From positions 434,001-498,000 of the forward strand of contig NZ_VORX01000002.1 in assembly GCF_007997285.1 (NCBI RefSeq): a stretch of 64,000 bases of DNA, in the 5' to 3' direction. Both the position numbers and the translations under genes were made by a program. The notes beneath the pieces are model-generated. The model had not been told where the DNA came from. It was given only the letters and a program-made list of their open reading frames with translations, and searched no databases. Below are positions 50,713 to 59,489 of this stretch, piece after piece; position 1 is the stretch's first letter; each line of letters starts with the position of its first letter. This DNA is from Gelidibacter salicanalis (GTDB lineage: Bacteria; Bacteroidota; Bacteroidia; Flavobacteriales; Flavobacteriaceae).

Positions 50713-52338
50713 TTATCCTAAAAATGGGTAACGGTAATCCGTAGGTGTTACAAACGTTTCCTTGATCATTCGCGGAGAAATCCAACGCAACAAGTTTTGC
50801 GCACTTCCTGCTTTGTCATTTGTTCCGGATGCACGTGCGCCACCAAATGGTTGCTGACCAACAACAGCGCCCGTAGGCTTATCATTAATGTAGAAGTTTC
50901 CAGCGGCATTCTGAAGCACTTTGGTCGCTTCATCAATCACGTAACGGTCAGTGGCGATAATCGCACCTGTTAAAGCGTATTCACTTGTTCCATCAACCAA
51001 TTGAAGTGTTTTACTGAAATCTTTATCTTCATAAACATATACAGTCATTACAGGGCCGAAAAGTTCAGTACACATAGTGCTGTATTTTGGATCAGTAGTT
51101 TCGATAACGGTAGGCTCAATAAAGTAACCTTTGCTCTTGTCGTAATTTCCACCAGCAATGATGGTGGCATTCTTATCTTTTTTAGCGCTGTCAATATAAC
51201 TTGCTAATTTATCAAAGGAAGCTTCGTGAATTACGGCAGTCATAAAATTACTCATGTCTTCAGGAGATCCGAGAGTGATCGTTTTTAAATCTTCAATCAC
51301 ATACTTCTTAACGTCTGCCCAAATGCTTTTAGATATATAAGCTCTAGAGGCCGCACTACATTTTTGACCTTGAAACTCAAAAGCACCTCTTACAATAGCG
51401 GTCGCTACTTGTTTTGCATCAGCTGTTTTGTGCGCTACGATAAAATCTTTTCCACCAGTTTCTCCAACAATTCTTGGGTAGGTTTTGTAGTTGGTAATGT
51501 TGTTGCCAATTTGCTTCCATAAGCTTTGGAACACACTTGTAGATCCGGTATAATGTAAGCCTGAAAAATCAGGACTCGCCATCACGCTTTCGGTAATCAT
51601 GGCTGCATCTCCAAATACCACATTGATAACTCCTGCCGGAACGCCTGCTTCTTCAAAAACGTCCATAATTACTTTGGCCGAATAAATTTGATGGTTACTT
51701 GGTTTCCAAAGTACCACGTTGCCCATTAAGGCCATACATGACGGTAAATTCCCAGCGATAGCGGTAAAGTTGAATGGTGTTACCGCATAGGTAAACCCTT
51801 CTAAAGGTCGGTATTCAATTCTGTTCCAAGCATCGCTGGTGCTCGCAGGTTGGTCGTTAAAAATTTCAGTCATAAACTGAACGTTGAATCTTAAGAAATC
51901 GATTAACTCACAGGCAGAATCAATTTCAGCTTGATGGATAGTTTTCGATTGTGCAATCATGGTGGCTGCGTTTATTTTCGCACGATAAGGTCCCGCAATT
52001 AATTCAGCCGCTTTAAGGAAAATTCCAGCACGGTGTTCCCATGGTAAATCTGCCCAAGCTTGTCTAGCCTCTAAAGCGGTTGCAATAGCGTCTTCAACGT
52101 GTTTTTTCTCTGCCAAATGGTAGGTTCCAACGACATGTTTGTGGTCATGTGGTGGAGACATGGTTCTGGTGTTGTCTGTTTTAACATATTTACCATTAAT
52201 ATATAAGGGTACATCAACAGTGCTTTTGTACATTTTTGCGTATTCGGCTAGAACAGCTTCACGTTCTGGCGATCCTGGAGCGTATGTCTTTACAGGCTCA
52301 TTTACTGCTACTGGTACCTTGAAAAATCCTTTTCCCAT
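50713..52338 (-). CDS. pruA: 1-pyrroline-5-carboxylate dehydrogenase (L-glutamate gamma-semialdehyde dehydrogenase)
   Basis: A 541-residue aldehyde dehydrogenase oxidising glutamate semialdehyde to glutamate in proline breakdown. The start is set at ATG 52338 (MGKGFFKVPVAVNEPVK), which gives the usual length of the group 1 PruA; the upstream extension of 13 codons has no support. Motifs are VTPFNFTAIAGNLP, NVVLWKPSNHQIYSA, VGETGGKDFIVAH with the general-base Glu, and the nucleophile in FQGQKCSAASRAYI, then FGPVMTVYVYED. No proline dehydrogenase gene is adjacent. It is opposite in metabolic direction to the proCBA operon at 23-26 kb. Confidence 0.96.
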   Translation of the reverse strand: MGKGFFKVPVAVNEPVKTYAPGSPEREAVLAEYAKMYKSTVDVPLYINGKYVKTDNTRTMSPPHDHKHVVGTYHLAEKKHVEDAIATALEARQAWADLPWEHRAGIFLKAAELIAGPYRAKINAATMIAQSKTIHQAEIDSACELIDFLRFNVQFMTEIFNDQPASTSDAWNRIEYRPLEGFTYAVTPFNFTAIAGNLPSCMALMGNVVLWKPSNHQIYSAKVIMDVFEEAGVPAGVINVVFGDAAMITESVMASPDFSGLHYTGSTSVFQSLWKQIGNNITNYKTYPRIVGETGGKDFIVAHKTADAKQVATAIVRGAFEFQGQKCSAASRAYISKSIWADVKKYVIEDLKTITLGSPEDMSNFMTAVIHEASFDKLASYIDSAKKDKNATIIAGGNYDKSKGYFIEPTVIETTDPKYSTMCTELFGPVMTVYVYEDKDFSKTLQLVDGTSEYALTGAIIATDRYVIDEATKVLQNAAGNFYINDKPTGAVVGQQPFGGARASGTNDKAGSAQNLLRWISPRMIKETFVTPTDYRYPFLG

Positions 52339-52654
52339 GAGTATTTTAGTTTGAAAGTTTAAAAATTTAAGTCCCAAAGGTACAAAAATTTGAAAGTTTA
52401 ATTGTTCAATTCCTTACTAAAAGGACGTTAAAATGACCATCCAAATTGGTGTGATTTAAGTTACGCTCAATGCGTTAGTTGTATTCCAAGATTTATCTAT
52501 GACAGAGCGAGAAAATTTCAGATCTGTACTTGCAAAAATTGGAGCATCAACGAAACATCCGAAAATGAGGAAAGTTTCTAATTGAGGTGAACTTTGTAAG
52601 GGTTGAAGGTCCGAAAGTATTTGGGAGTATAATTAAGATTAAATAATCGCATCT
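52339..52654. other. Gap between apaG and pruA, no gene seen
   Basis: 316 bp of AT-rich sequence without a convincing open frame, hairpin or promoter match on either strand. It should contain the pruA promoter. Confidence 0.5.
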
Positions 52655-53041
52655 TTAGTTTAAAGCGAAGGGTGCACTTAGCTTAAAGGTGGGAATATAG
52701 ACCTTAAATTCATTGGAGGTGGTAAAGTTAACCATATTGTAATGCCCTTGCATGGCACCAAATGGAGATGCTAACAAGCAACCTGATCTATAGGTGTGAA
52801 GTTCACCAGGTTTAATTACGGGTTTTTTGCCGATGACACCTTCGCCTTCAATAATTTCCATATTGTTTAAGGCGTCCAAAATACGCCAATGGCGAGAATT
52901 CAATTGCACGGCATCTTTACTTTGGTTTTCGATGGTCACTTTATAGCCAAAGGCATAATGAACTTTATAATTTTTATAAAAAGTGCCTTCAAAAACAGTT
53001 TCTACACTTATTTTAATTCCACTTGTAACTTGCTGGACCAT
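52655..53041 (-). CDS. apaG: ApaG domain protein
   Basis: A 128-residue protein with the fibronectin-III-like ApaG fold: SGIKISVETVFEG at the start, HYAFGYKVTIENQSKDAVQL, SRHWRILDA, the conserved EGEGVIGKKPVIKPGE, and YRSGCLLASPFGAMQGHY. In enterobacteria ApaG is tied to Co2+/Mg2+ efflux phenotypes, but its molecular action is unsettled. It has a TATTTTTG promoter box and stands next to the T9SS plug gene, an order common in flavobacteria. Confidence 0.95.
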   Translation of the reverse strand: MVQQVTSGIKISVETVFEGTFYKNYKVHYAFGYKVTIENQSKDAVQLNSRHWRILDALNNMEIIEGEGVIGKKPVIKPGELHTYRSGCLLASPFGAMQGHYNMVNFTTSNEFKVYIPTFKLSAPFALN

Positions 53042-53065
53042 AATGCATCAAAGTTTAGCTATTTG

Positions 53066-53073
53066 CAAAAATA
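53066..53073 (-). promoter_or_regulatory. Putative -7 box TATTTTTG of apaG
   Basis: TATTTTTG on the minus strand, 25 bp before the apaG start codon. Confidence 0.5.
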
Positions 53074-53209
53074 GCATAATTTAAAAGAATGTATTGCTTT
53101 ATATCAATCAAGATGTGCCTTTAAGGCAATTATGATAGTTTATCATCAATAGTCGATTTTCAATCCAAATCATTACAATATCAGGAGGAGCTTAGTGTAT
53201 GTATTTTCT

Positions 53210-54460
53210 TTAATTGGAAATATCAACGGAGGAAGCTTCGCCAAGTCCAATCAAACGGTCGTAACGGGCTCCTAAATCTCTATAGTACACCAATACTTTA
53301 TAATTGTTTTCGGTTTGATAATAGTTACCACTGATGGCGCCTTCATTAAGGACACCATTTTTGTCTACCACGACATATTTGTAATTATAAAATCCTTGTT
53401 TTAATCGGAATGCAGTTTCGTAGAGTCTGGTTTCAGCATTATAAAGTAATTGGTTGTCAGGCTCTAAGGCGTAATTATTATAGTTGCCATACACGTAAAT
53501 AGATTCACCATTGGTCAGTTCCGGATGCTCTAAAGCAAAGTGAATCATGGTGTAATCTGCTTCAATGGATACATCCTCAGAATCGACCGCTGTAATCACA
53601 AAGTTTCCGTTGATGTCTGGATTATAGGTGTAAATTTGGTTGGCTCTTGGAGTATTGATAAATAGATAATTATGATAAATGTCTTTTAAATCTATAAATT
53701 GAACTCCAACATTGGCAGCTCTCACATCTTTGTTTTCAAAGTAGAGGTATTCATTACCGCCCCAAAAACTAGTTTCTGTGGTGTATTTATAGACCAATTG
53801 GTTGCCCAGCGTGTATTGCGGTTTCACATTGGAAATGGCCGTGTTGAGATTGTTGTTTTGAACAATTAAACTCTTTACATTTTCCAGCGGATTGTTAAAA
53901 TTGAAATTAGAGTTGTTAATTACAATATCTACCGATTGTTTTTGATCAATGGATTTAACATCCCTCGACCGTTTTACGGACACACCAACACTAACCCGAT
54001 CCTCATAAATCATAAATTTTCTTGAAAATACCAATTGATCATCATCGTTAAAAATGCTGATCAGATAATTACCCGTCACCAATAATCCTCGGGTTTGCTG
54101 ATTTGGTATCTGGAGTATGTAATGAGAATAGATTTGATACGTGTTGAAGGAGTTTTTATAATCCTGAATACGTTGGTTATCAAATCCGCTTAAATATTCT
54201 GATTTCACCAAATTGGAAGGCGTCCAATCGTAATTGTAATGTTCTATAACGTAATAGAAGTCGGGTTCATTTCCCAAAAGCGCATCAAACTCTAAGAGTA
54301 GGGGTTCTCCTAGTTTTAATATTGGCAACTGACTTTCAGTAGTGCTGCCTTTAAAAGAAATGGTTTTTATATAGTTGGGCGGATTAATTTCTTCAACTTG
54401 AGCATTTCCTAAAAAAGAAATGAAAACAAGAACTATAAAATACTTAAATTGTGAGGTCAT
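53210..54460 (-). CDS. Type IX secretion system plug protein (DUF5103)
   Basis: A 416-residue exported protein with a signal peptide ending LGNAQ. It shows the DUF5103 pattern: PPNYIKTISFKG, PLLLEFDALLGNEPDFYYVIEHYNYDW, LSGFDNQRIQDYKNSFNTYQIYSHY and RGLLVTGNYLISIFNDDDQLVFSRKFMIYE, followed by Ig-like strands. In Flavobacterium johnsoniae the DUF5103 Plug protein seals the periplasmic side of the SprA translocon of the type IX system. The ortholog assignment is by family. The gene is single, divergent from nqrA. Together with porT it shows a working T9SS. Confidence 0.9.
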   Translation of the reverse strand: MTSQFKYFIVLVFISFLGNAQVEEINPPNYIKTISFKGSTTESQLPILKLGEPLLLEFDALLGNEPDFYYVIEHYNYDWTPSNLVKSEYLSGFDNQRIQDYKNSFNTYQIYSHYILQIPNQQTRGLLVTGNYLISIFNDDDQLVFSRKFMIYEDRVSVGVSVKRSRDVKSIDQKQSVDIVINNSNFNFNNPLENVKSLIVQNNNLNTAISNVKPQYTLGNQLVYKYTTETSFWGGNEYLYFENKDVRAANVGVQFIDLKDIYHNYLFINTPRANQIYTYNPDINGNFVITAVDSEDVSIEADYTMIHFALEHPELTNGESIYVYGNYNNYALEPDNQLLYNAETRLYETAFRLKQGFYNYKYVVVDKNGVLNEGAISGNYYQTENNYKVLVYYRDLGARYDRLIGLGEASSVDISN

Positions 54461-54570
54461 TAAGTTGTAATTTGAAAAGTAAAGATAACAAAAATTACGC
54501 CCTAAAGGTTACGCAATCGTTGCCGCATAAATTTTATAACTTTAATTGTGAAATCTGCATTAAAAATTTG

Positions 54571-54578
54571 TAAATTTG
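54571..54578 (+). promoter_or_regulatory. Putative promoter of the nqr operon
   Basis: TAAATTTG on the plus strand with a TTG 22 bp upstream (54546-54548), 62 bp before the nqrA ATG. Confidence 0.5.
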
Positions 54579-54639
54579 CACCGATTTTTACTGTTATAAA
54601 ATCACATTTACTATAACTATTAACAAATAGACTTATAAC

Positions 54640-55995
54640 ATGTCAAACGACATTAATATTAAAAAAGGTCTCGATATCAAACTTAAGGGAGAAGCTGAAA
54701 AAACTACTGAAAAGGCCGTTTTGAGCAACTTTTATACCTTAAAACCTGAAGACTTCCACGGTGTTATTCCAAAATTAATTTTAAAAGAAGGAGCAAAGGT
54801 GAAAGCTGGAGAGCCTGTATTTTATGACAAATCTAATGAGGCAGTGAAATTCGTTTCGCCAGTGTCAGGAGAAATTGTGGAAATTCAGCGTGCAGAAAAA
54901 AGGCATATCGTAGGCATCAAAATCCAAGCAGATAAAGAGCAATCTTATCAGGATTACGGAAAATTTAATGTGGATGCAGTAGATGCACAAACCGTTAAGG
55001 CACATTTATTGGCAACAGGGTGTTGGGCGTTTATCAAGCAACGACCGTATGACATTATCGCCAAGCCTGAACCGGCACCTAAAGCAATTTTTATTTCAGG
55101 ATATAATAGTGCACCTCTAGCCGCAGATCTTGATTATGTGCTTCAAGGTAAAGAAGCGGAGTTGCAAGCTGCGGTAACTGCCTTAGCAAAAATGACTGAG
55201 GGCAAGGTTCATGTGAGTGTTGGTAGTAAATCAAACTCCCCATTGGCCGGACTTTCGGGTATTACTCTTCATAAAGTATCAGGACCACATCCTGTTGGGA
55301 ATGTGGGAACTCAAATTAATAAAATTAATCCGGTAAATAAGGGCGAAGTTGTTTGGACTGTTGCAGCGCAAGACTTAGTCATTATTGGGGAATTACTGTT
55401 AACAGGACGCTTCAATGCTGAACGTATTGTGGCACTTGTAGGATCTTCAGTAAAGAAGCCTCGTTACTTTGTAACAAAAATAGCCAGTGAGGTTTCTACT
55501 ATGGTATATGACCATGGTGTGGAGCAAAATGGTAATGACCGCATCATTTCCGGGAACGTTTTAACTGGTAAACATATAAAGCCTGATGGCTATTTAGATT
55601 TTTATAGTAATACAATCACGATTATACCAGAAGGTGATGATTACGAATTCTTCGGTTGGAACAAACCAGTTTTTGATAAAATTTCTAGCACTAGAGCGTT
55701 GACGTTCTCTTGGTTGACTCCAAATAAAGTCTATGATTTGGATACCAATACCAACGGGGAGCACCGTAATTTTGTATTGACCGGCAACTATGAGGAAGTG
55801 TTTCCTTTAGATATCTATCCAATGCAAATTTTAAAATCTTGTATGTACGAAGATTTAGATGAAATGGAAGCTTTAGGAATGTACGAAGTTGCGCCTGAAG
55901 ATTTTGCATTGACTGAATTTGTGTGTGTGTCTAAACAACCGCACCAACAAATTATCAGAAAAGGTTTGGATGTAATGATTAAAGAAATTGGTTAA
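54640..55995 (+). CDS. nqrA: Na+-translocating NADH:quinone reductase subunit A
   Basis: A 451-residue peripheral subunit on the cytoplasmic side of the sodium pump, linked to quinone binding. Family features are KKGLDIKLKGEAEKT at the N-terminus, biotinyl-lipoyl-like VKAGEPVFYDK and VSPVSGEIVEI, the Rnf-C-like SGPHPVGNVGTQINKINPV, and IVALVGSSVKKPRYF. It is the first of six genes in canonical order with gaps of 1-3 bp, except between nqrD and nqrE. It is preceded by its own promoter box. Confidence 0.96.
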   Translation: MSNDINIKKGLDIKLKGEAEKTTEKAVLSNFYTLKPEDFHGVIPKLILKEGAKVKAGEPVFYDKSNEAVKFVSPVSGEIVEIQRAEKRHIVGIKIQADKEQSYQDYGKFNVDAVDAQTVKAHLLATGCWAFIKQRPYDIIAKPEPAPKAIFISGYNSAPLAADLDYVLQGKEAELQAAVTALAKMTEGKVHVSVGSKSNSPLAGLSGITLHKVSGPHPVGNVGTQINKINPVNKGEVVWTVAAQDLVIIGELLLTGRFNAERIVALVGSSVKKPRYFVTKIASEVSTMVYDHGVEQNGNDRIISGNVLTGKHIKPDGYLDFYSNTITIIPEGDDYEFFGWNKPVFDKISSTRALTFSWLTPNKVYDLDTNTNGEHRNFVLTGNYEEVFPLDIYPMQILKSCMYEDLDEMEALGMYEVAPEDFALTEFVCVSKQPHQQIIRKGLDVMIKEIG

Positions 55996-55997
55996 AC

Positions 55998-57221
55998 ATG
56001 AGCTTGAAAAGTAATTTACATAGTTTAAAAGAAAAATATAGAGGCACTAAAATGGCGCCTGCCTTTAATGCGTTGCATACCTTTTTGTATGCTCCAAATG
56101 AAACAACGCAAAGTGGGTCTCATATTAGAGTAGTGGACGATTTAAAACGAACGATGAACACGGTCATTTTGGCTTTGGTTCCTTGTTTGATTTTTGGAAT
56201 GTTCAATGCGGGTTACCAACACCATTTAGCTTTAGGAGATATCGGTCGTGCTGACGGATTTTTCAGTGCTATTTTTTGGTCATGGGATAACTTGGTTATC
56301 GGTCTTTGGAAGGTATTGCCATTAGTCATCGTGTCCTACGGTGTCGGTTTGGCCATTGAATTCCTTTTCGCAGTCATTAAAGGACATGAGGTTGAAGAAG
56401 GGTATTTGGTAACAGGAATGTTAGTGCCTTTAATCGTACCAATTGACACCCCACTTTGGATGCTTGCTGTAGCAGTAGCATTTGGTGTGGTCATTGGTAA
56501 AGAGGTTTTTGGTGGTACAGGAATGAACATCTTAAATCCCGCCTTAACCATTCGTGCGTTTTTATTCTTCGCTTATCCAACTTGGATGTCCGGAGATAAA
56601 GTATGGGTTCACGGTGCAGTGGCAAGAGATAAAGCGATTGCTGCCGGTCAAAATGTAGATGCGATTTCTGGAGAAACCGTTTTGGGGAGTTTGGCTCAAA
56701 ATCATGAACCTGCCTATTCTGTAGCGGACATGTTCTTCGGAATGATTCCCGGTTCAGTAGGTGAAACCTCTACCATGTTAATTTTATTAGGAGCCCTATT
56801 CTTAATTTTTACGAAAATTGGAAGTTGGAGAATTATTGTATCTACAGTTTTAGGAGCATTAACTATGGGCTTAATCTTTAACTTAGTAGTATCGCAGGGG
56901 TGGATTACCGAAAGTAGTAAATTCTTCGGATTGATGAGTACCACTTGGTGGCATCATTTACTAATCGGTGGTTTTGCTTTTGGAGCAGTATATATGGCTA
57001 CGGATCCTGTAACCGGTTCTCAAACCAATATAGGTAAATGGTATTACGGATTCTTTATCGGATTTATTTCCATCTTAATTCGTGTGTTTAACCCTGCATA
57101 CCCAGAAGGGGTGATGTTGGCGATATTATTAATGAATGTATTTGCACCTACCATTGATCATTATGTAGTGCAAGGTAATGTGAAGAAAAGAATGAAACGT
57201 TTAAAAGTTAAAACGGCTTAA
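55998..57221 (+). CDS. nqrB: Na+-translocating NADH:quinone reductase subunit B
   Basis: A 407-residue membrane subunit with about ten helices. It binds riboflavin and a covalently attached FMN; the attachment Thr is seen in IPGSVGETSTML (about 250-261), equivalent to the modified Thr236 region of Vibrio NqrB. TGMLVPLIVPIDTPLW and GGTGMNILNPALTIRAFLFF are further family hallmarks. The nqrA stop is 2 bp upstream. The FMN is attached by ApbE, whose gene lies 5 kb downstream. Confidence 0.96.
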   Translation: MSLKSNLHSLKEKYRGTKMAPAFNALHTFLYAPNETTQSGSHIRVVDDLKRTMNTVILALVPCLIFGMFNAGYQHHLALGDIGRADGFFSAIFWSWDNLVIGLWKVLPLVIVSYGVGLAIEFLFAVIKGHEVEEGYLVTGMLVPLIVPIDTPLWMLAVAVAFGVVIGKEVFGGTGMNILNPALTIRAFLFFAYPTWMSGDKVWVHGAVARDKAIAAGQNVDAISGETVLGSLAQNHEPAYSVADMFFGMIPGSVGETSTMLILLGALFLIFTKIGSWRIIVSTVLGALTMGLIFNLVVSQGWITESSKFFGLMSTTWWHHLLIGGFAFGAVYMATDPVTGSQTNIGKWYYGFFIGFISILIRVFNPAYPEGVMLAILLMNVFAPTIDHYVVQGNVKKRMKRLKVKTA

Positions 57222-57223
57222 GA

Positions 57224-58015
57224 ATGGAAAAGAGAACAGATAAAAATTCATATACAATACTATTCGCCGTAGTTATGGTGGTGGTAGTTGGGTCATTACT
57301 GGCTTTTACGGCGTCGTCCTTAAAACCTAGTATTACTGAAAATCAGCGATTGGAAAAACAACAGAATATCCTTTATGCTATGGGCATTAATGATAATGAC
57401 GAGTCCAATGCGGTATTCATTTCTACGGATAAAGCGCCTGATGCCTTTAATAATTATATCAAAGAACAATTGGTCATCACAATTGATGGAAGCGGTAAAA
57501 TTATTAAAACGCAAACGCGTGATGAATACATGGCGGAAACGAAGCAAGAGCCGTATTTGATTGAGGTGAATAAACAACAAGACAACGCCAAAAAAGGAGA
57601 GCCAAGAAAACTACCTTTGTTTGTTGGTGAAAAGGATGGAAAAACATACTATGTAGCTCCTATTTACGGTAAAGGTTTATGGGATGCCATTTGGGGTTAT
57701 GTTTCTGTTGATAAGGATATGGTTGTGCAAGGGGCTTACTTTGATCATAAAGGTGAAACACCAGGATTAGGGGCAAACATTAAGCAACGTTATTTTATGG
57801 ACGACTTTATTGGCGAACACTTATTATCTGAAGATGGCGTCTTTAAAGGAATCACTGTAGCTAAAGGAAATGCTGACCCTAAAAATAATGACAAGACTGA
57901 TAATGCAGTTGATGCTATTGCAGGTGCAACCATCACGGGAGACGGTGTAACCAATATGATCAAAAGCGATTTAAAGCTTTACAAACCTTATTTTGACACT
58001 TTAAAAAATAATTAA
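57224..58015 (+). CDS. nqrC: Na+-translocating NADH:quinone reductase subunit C
   Basis: A 263-residue subunit with one N-terminal transmembrane helix (about 10-28) and a periplasmic FMN domain. The flavinylation motif is DAIAGATITGDGV (about 230-242), Ala replacing the Ser of the common SGAT-T form. GETPGLGANI near 176 is also characteristic. It relays electrons between the Nqr flavins and needs ApbE for FMN attachment. Two bp follow nqrB and 3 bp precede nqrD. Confidence 0.96.
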   Translation: MEKRTDKNSYTILFAVVMVVVVGSLLAFTASSLKPSITENQRLEKQQNILYAMGINDNDESNAVFISTDKAPDAFNNYIKEQLVITIDGSGKIIKTQTRDEYMAETKQEPYLIEVNKQQDNAKKGEPRKLPLFVGEKDGKTYYVAPIYGKGLWDAIWGYVSVDKDMVVQGAYFDHKGETPGLGANIKQRYFMDDFIGEHLLSEDGVFKGITVAKGNADPKNNDKTDNAVDAIAGATITGDGVTNMIKSDLKLYKPYFDTLKNN

Positions 58016-58018
58016 TCT

Positions 58019-58669
58019 ATGGCACTTTTATCAAAAAAAGATACAAAATTAATTACTGATCCTTTCGCAGATAATAATCCGATTACCATTCAGGTACTCG
58101 GAATTTGTTCAGCATTGGCTATTACCGCAGAGTTGAAAGCTTCCATAGTTATGGCTGTTTCTGTATTGTTTGTACTAGGCGTTGGAAACGTGGTAATATC
58201 CTTAATGCGTAATATCATTCCATCTAAAATTAGAATTATCGTACAATTGGTAGTAGTTGCTGCTTTGGTAATTATTGTAGATCAGGTGTTAAAAGCATTT
58301 GCTTACGAATTGAGTAAAACGCTTTCAGTATTCGTAGGATTGATCATTACCAACTGTATTATTATGGGACGTTTTGAAGCGTTCGCTTTAGGAAACGGAC
58401 CATGGCGTGCGTTCTTAGACGGCATTGGTAATGCTGCAGGTTACGGAATCATTTTAATTATTGTAGGATTCTTCAGAGAATTATTAGGATCTGGAACCTT
58501 ATTGGGATTCCCTGTGTTAGGAAACCCAATCCCAGGTGAACTTACAGGATTATATGCCTTAGGATACGAGAATAACGGATTCATGTTATTATCACCAATG
58601 GCCTTGATCGTTATTGGAATCATCATCTGGATCCAACGTAGTAGAAACAAAGATTTAATAGAAGACTAA
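58019..58669 (+). CDS. nqrD: Na+-translocating NADH:quinone reductase subunit D
   Basis: A 216-residue polytopic subunit with about six helices, part of the sodium channel half with NqrE. Features include QVLGICSALAITAELKASIV near the N-terminus, IITNCIIMGRFEAFALGNGPW with the Cys that binds the membrane 2Fe-2S centre together with NqrE, and GFFRELLGSGTLLGFPVLG. After its stop there is an unusual 84-bp gap filled with heptamer repeats before nqrE. Confidence 0.96.
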   Translation: MALLSKKDTKLITDPFADNNPITIQVLGICSALAITAELKASIVMAVSVLFVLGVGNVVISLMRNIIPSKIRIIVQLVVVAALVIIVDQVLKAFAYELSKTLSVFVGLIITNCIIMGRFEAFALGNGPWRAFLDGIGNAAGYGIILIIVGFFRELLGSGTLLGFPVLGNPIPGELTGLYALGYENNGFMLLSPMALIVIGIIIWIQRSRNKDLIED

Positions 58670-58682
58670 TTTAATTAGTTGG

Positions 58683-58751
58683 CAGTTGACAGTCGCCAGT
58701 AAGCATTTAAACGCTTCTGAAAACTGTAAACTGAGGACTGAAGACTATAAA
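58683..58751. repeat. Inverted heptamer arrays inside the nqr operon
   Basis: Units CAGTTGA, CAGTCGC, CAGTAAG, CATTTAA (58683-58710), then CTGAAAA, CTGTAAA, CTGAGGA, CTGAAGA, CTATAAA (58717-58751). The second group is the complement of the first type, so a transcript could fold into a hairpin between nqrD and nqrE. It ends 2 bp before the nqrE ATG. Confidence 0.8.
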
Positions 58752-58753
58752 AA

Positions 58754-59488
58754 ATGGAACACATAGAATTATTTTTTAAATCGATATTTATAGATAACAT
58801 GGTATTTGCAACCTTCCTTGGGATGTGTTCTTACCTTGCGGTATCTAAAAAAGTAGCTACAGCAGTGGGTCTTGGTGCTGCGGTCATTTTCGTATTGGCC
58901 ATCACCGTGCCTTTAAACTGGTTGTTGGATCAGTATATATTAAAAGAAGGTGCCCTAGTCTGGTTAGGTGAAGAATATGCAAGTTACGACTTGAGTTTCC
59001 TTTCCTTTATCATGTTTATCGCCACCATTGCAACCATGGTACAATTGGTAGAGATCGTTGTAGAGAAATTCTCACCATCTTTATATAACTCATTAGGTAT
59101 TTTCTTACCTTTAATTGCGGTGAACTGTGCCATCTTAGGGGGATCGTTATTTATGCAATCTAGAGATATTGCAACCTTAGGCTTAGCATTTAATTACGGT
59201 GTATCTTCTGGTATTGGATGGTTTTTAGCAATTTTAACCATTGCAGCCATTCGTGAAAAAATTAGATATTCAAATGTTCCGCCAGCTTTAAGAGGATTAG
59301 GAATTACATTTATCATTACCGGATTAATGGCTATTGGTTTTATGAGCTTTGGCGGAATGCTTACTGGTGGAGATGAGCCAGAAGTGACCAAAGGAACTGT
59401 TGTCCAAGAAGGAGACAAGGAAGTGTCTCAAGTTGAACAATCAGTAGAAGATAAACAAACGTTGAACATCACTAAAGTAAACGAATAA
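58754..59488 (+). CDS. nqrE: Na+-translocating NADH:quinone reductase subunit E
   Basis: A 244-residue polytopic subunit, homologous to NqrD and forming the inverted repeat around the membrane iron-sulfur site; the conserved Cys lies in [16 protein letters not shown]. The first 205 residues match the family ([41 protein letters not shown]). The last 35-40 residues form an extra charged, hydrophilic tail ([16 protein letters not shown] onwards) that the Vibrio protein of about 198 residues does not have. It begins right after the heptamer repeat. Confidence 0.95.
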   Translation: MEHIELFFKSIFIDNMVFATFLGMCSYLAVSKKVATAVGLGAAVIFVLAITVPLNWLLDQYILKEGALVWLGEEYASYDLSFLSFIMFIATIATMVQLVEIVVEKFSPSLYNSLGIFLPLIAVNCAILGGSLFMQSRDIATLGLAFNYGVSSGIGWFLAILTIAAIREKIRYSNVPPALRGLGITFIITGLMAIGFMSFGGMLTGGDEPEVTKGTVVQEGDKEVSQVEQSVEDKQTLNITKVNE

Positions 59489-59489
59489 G

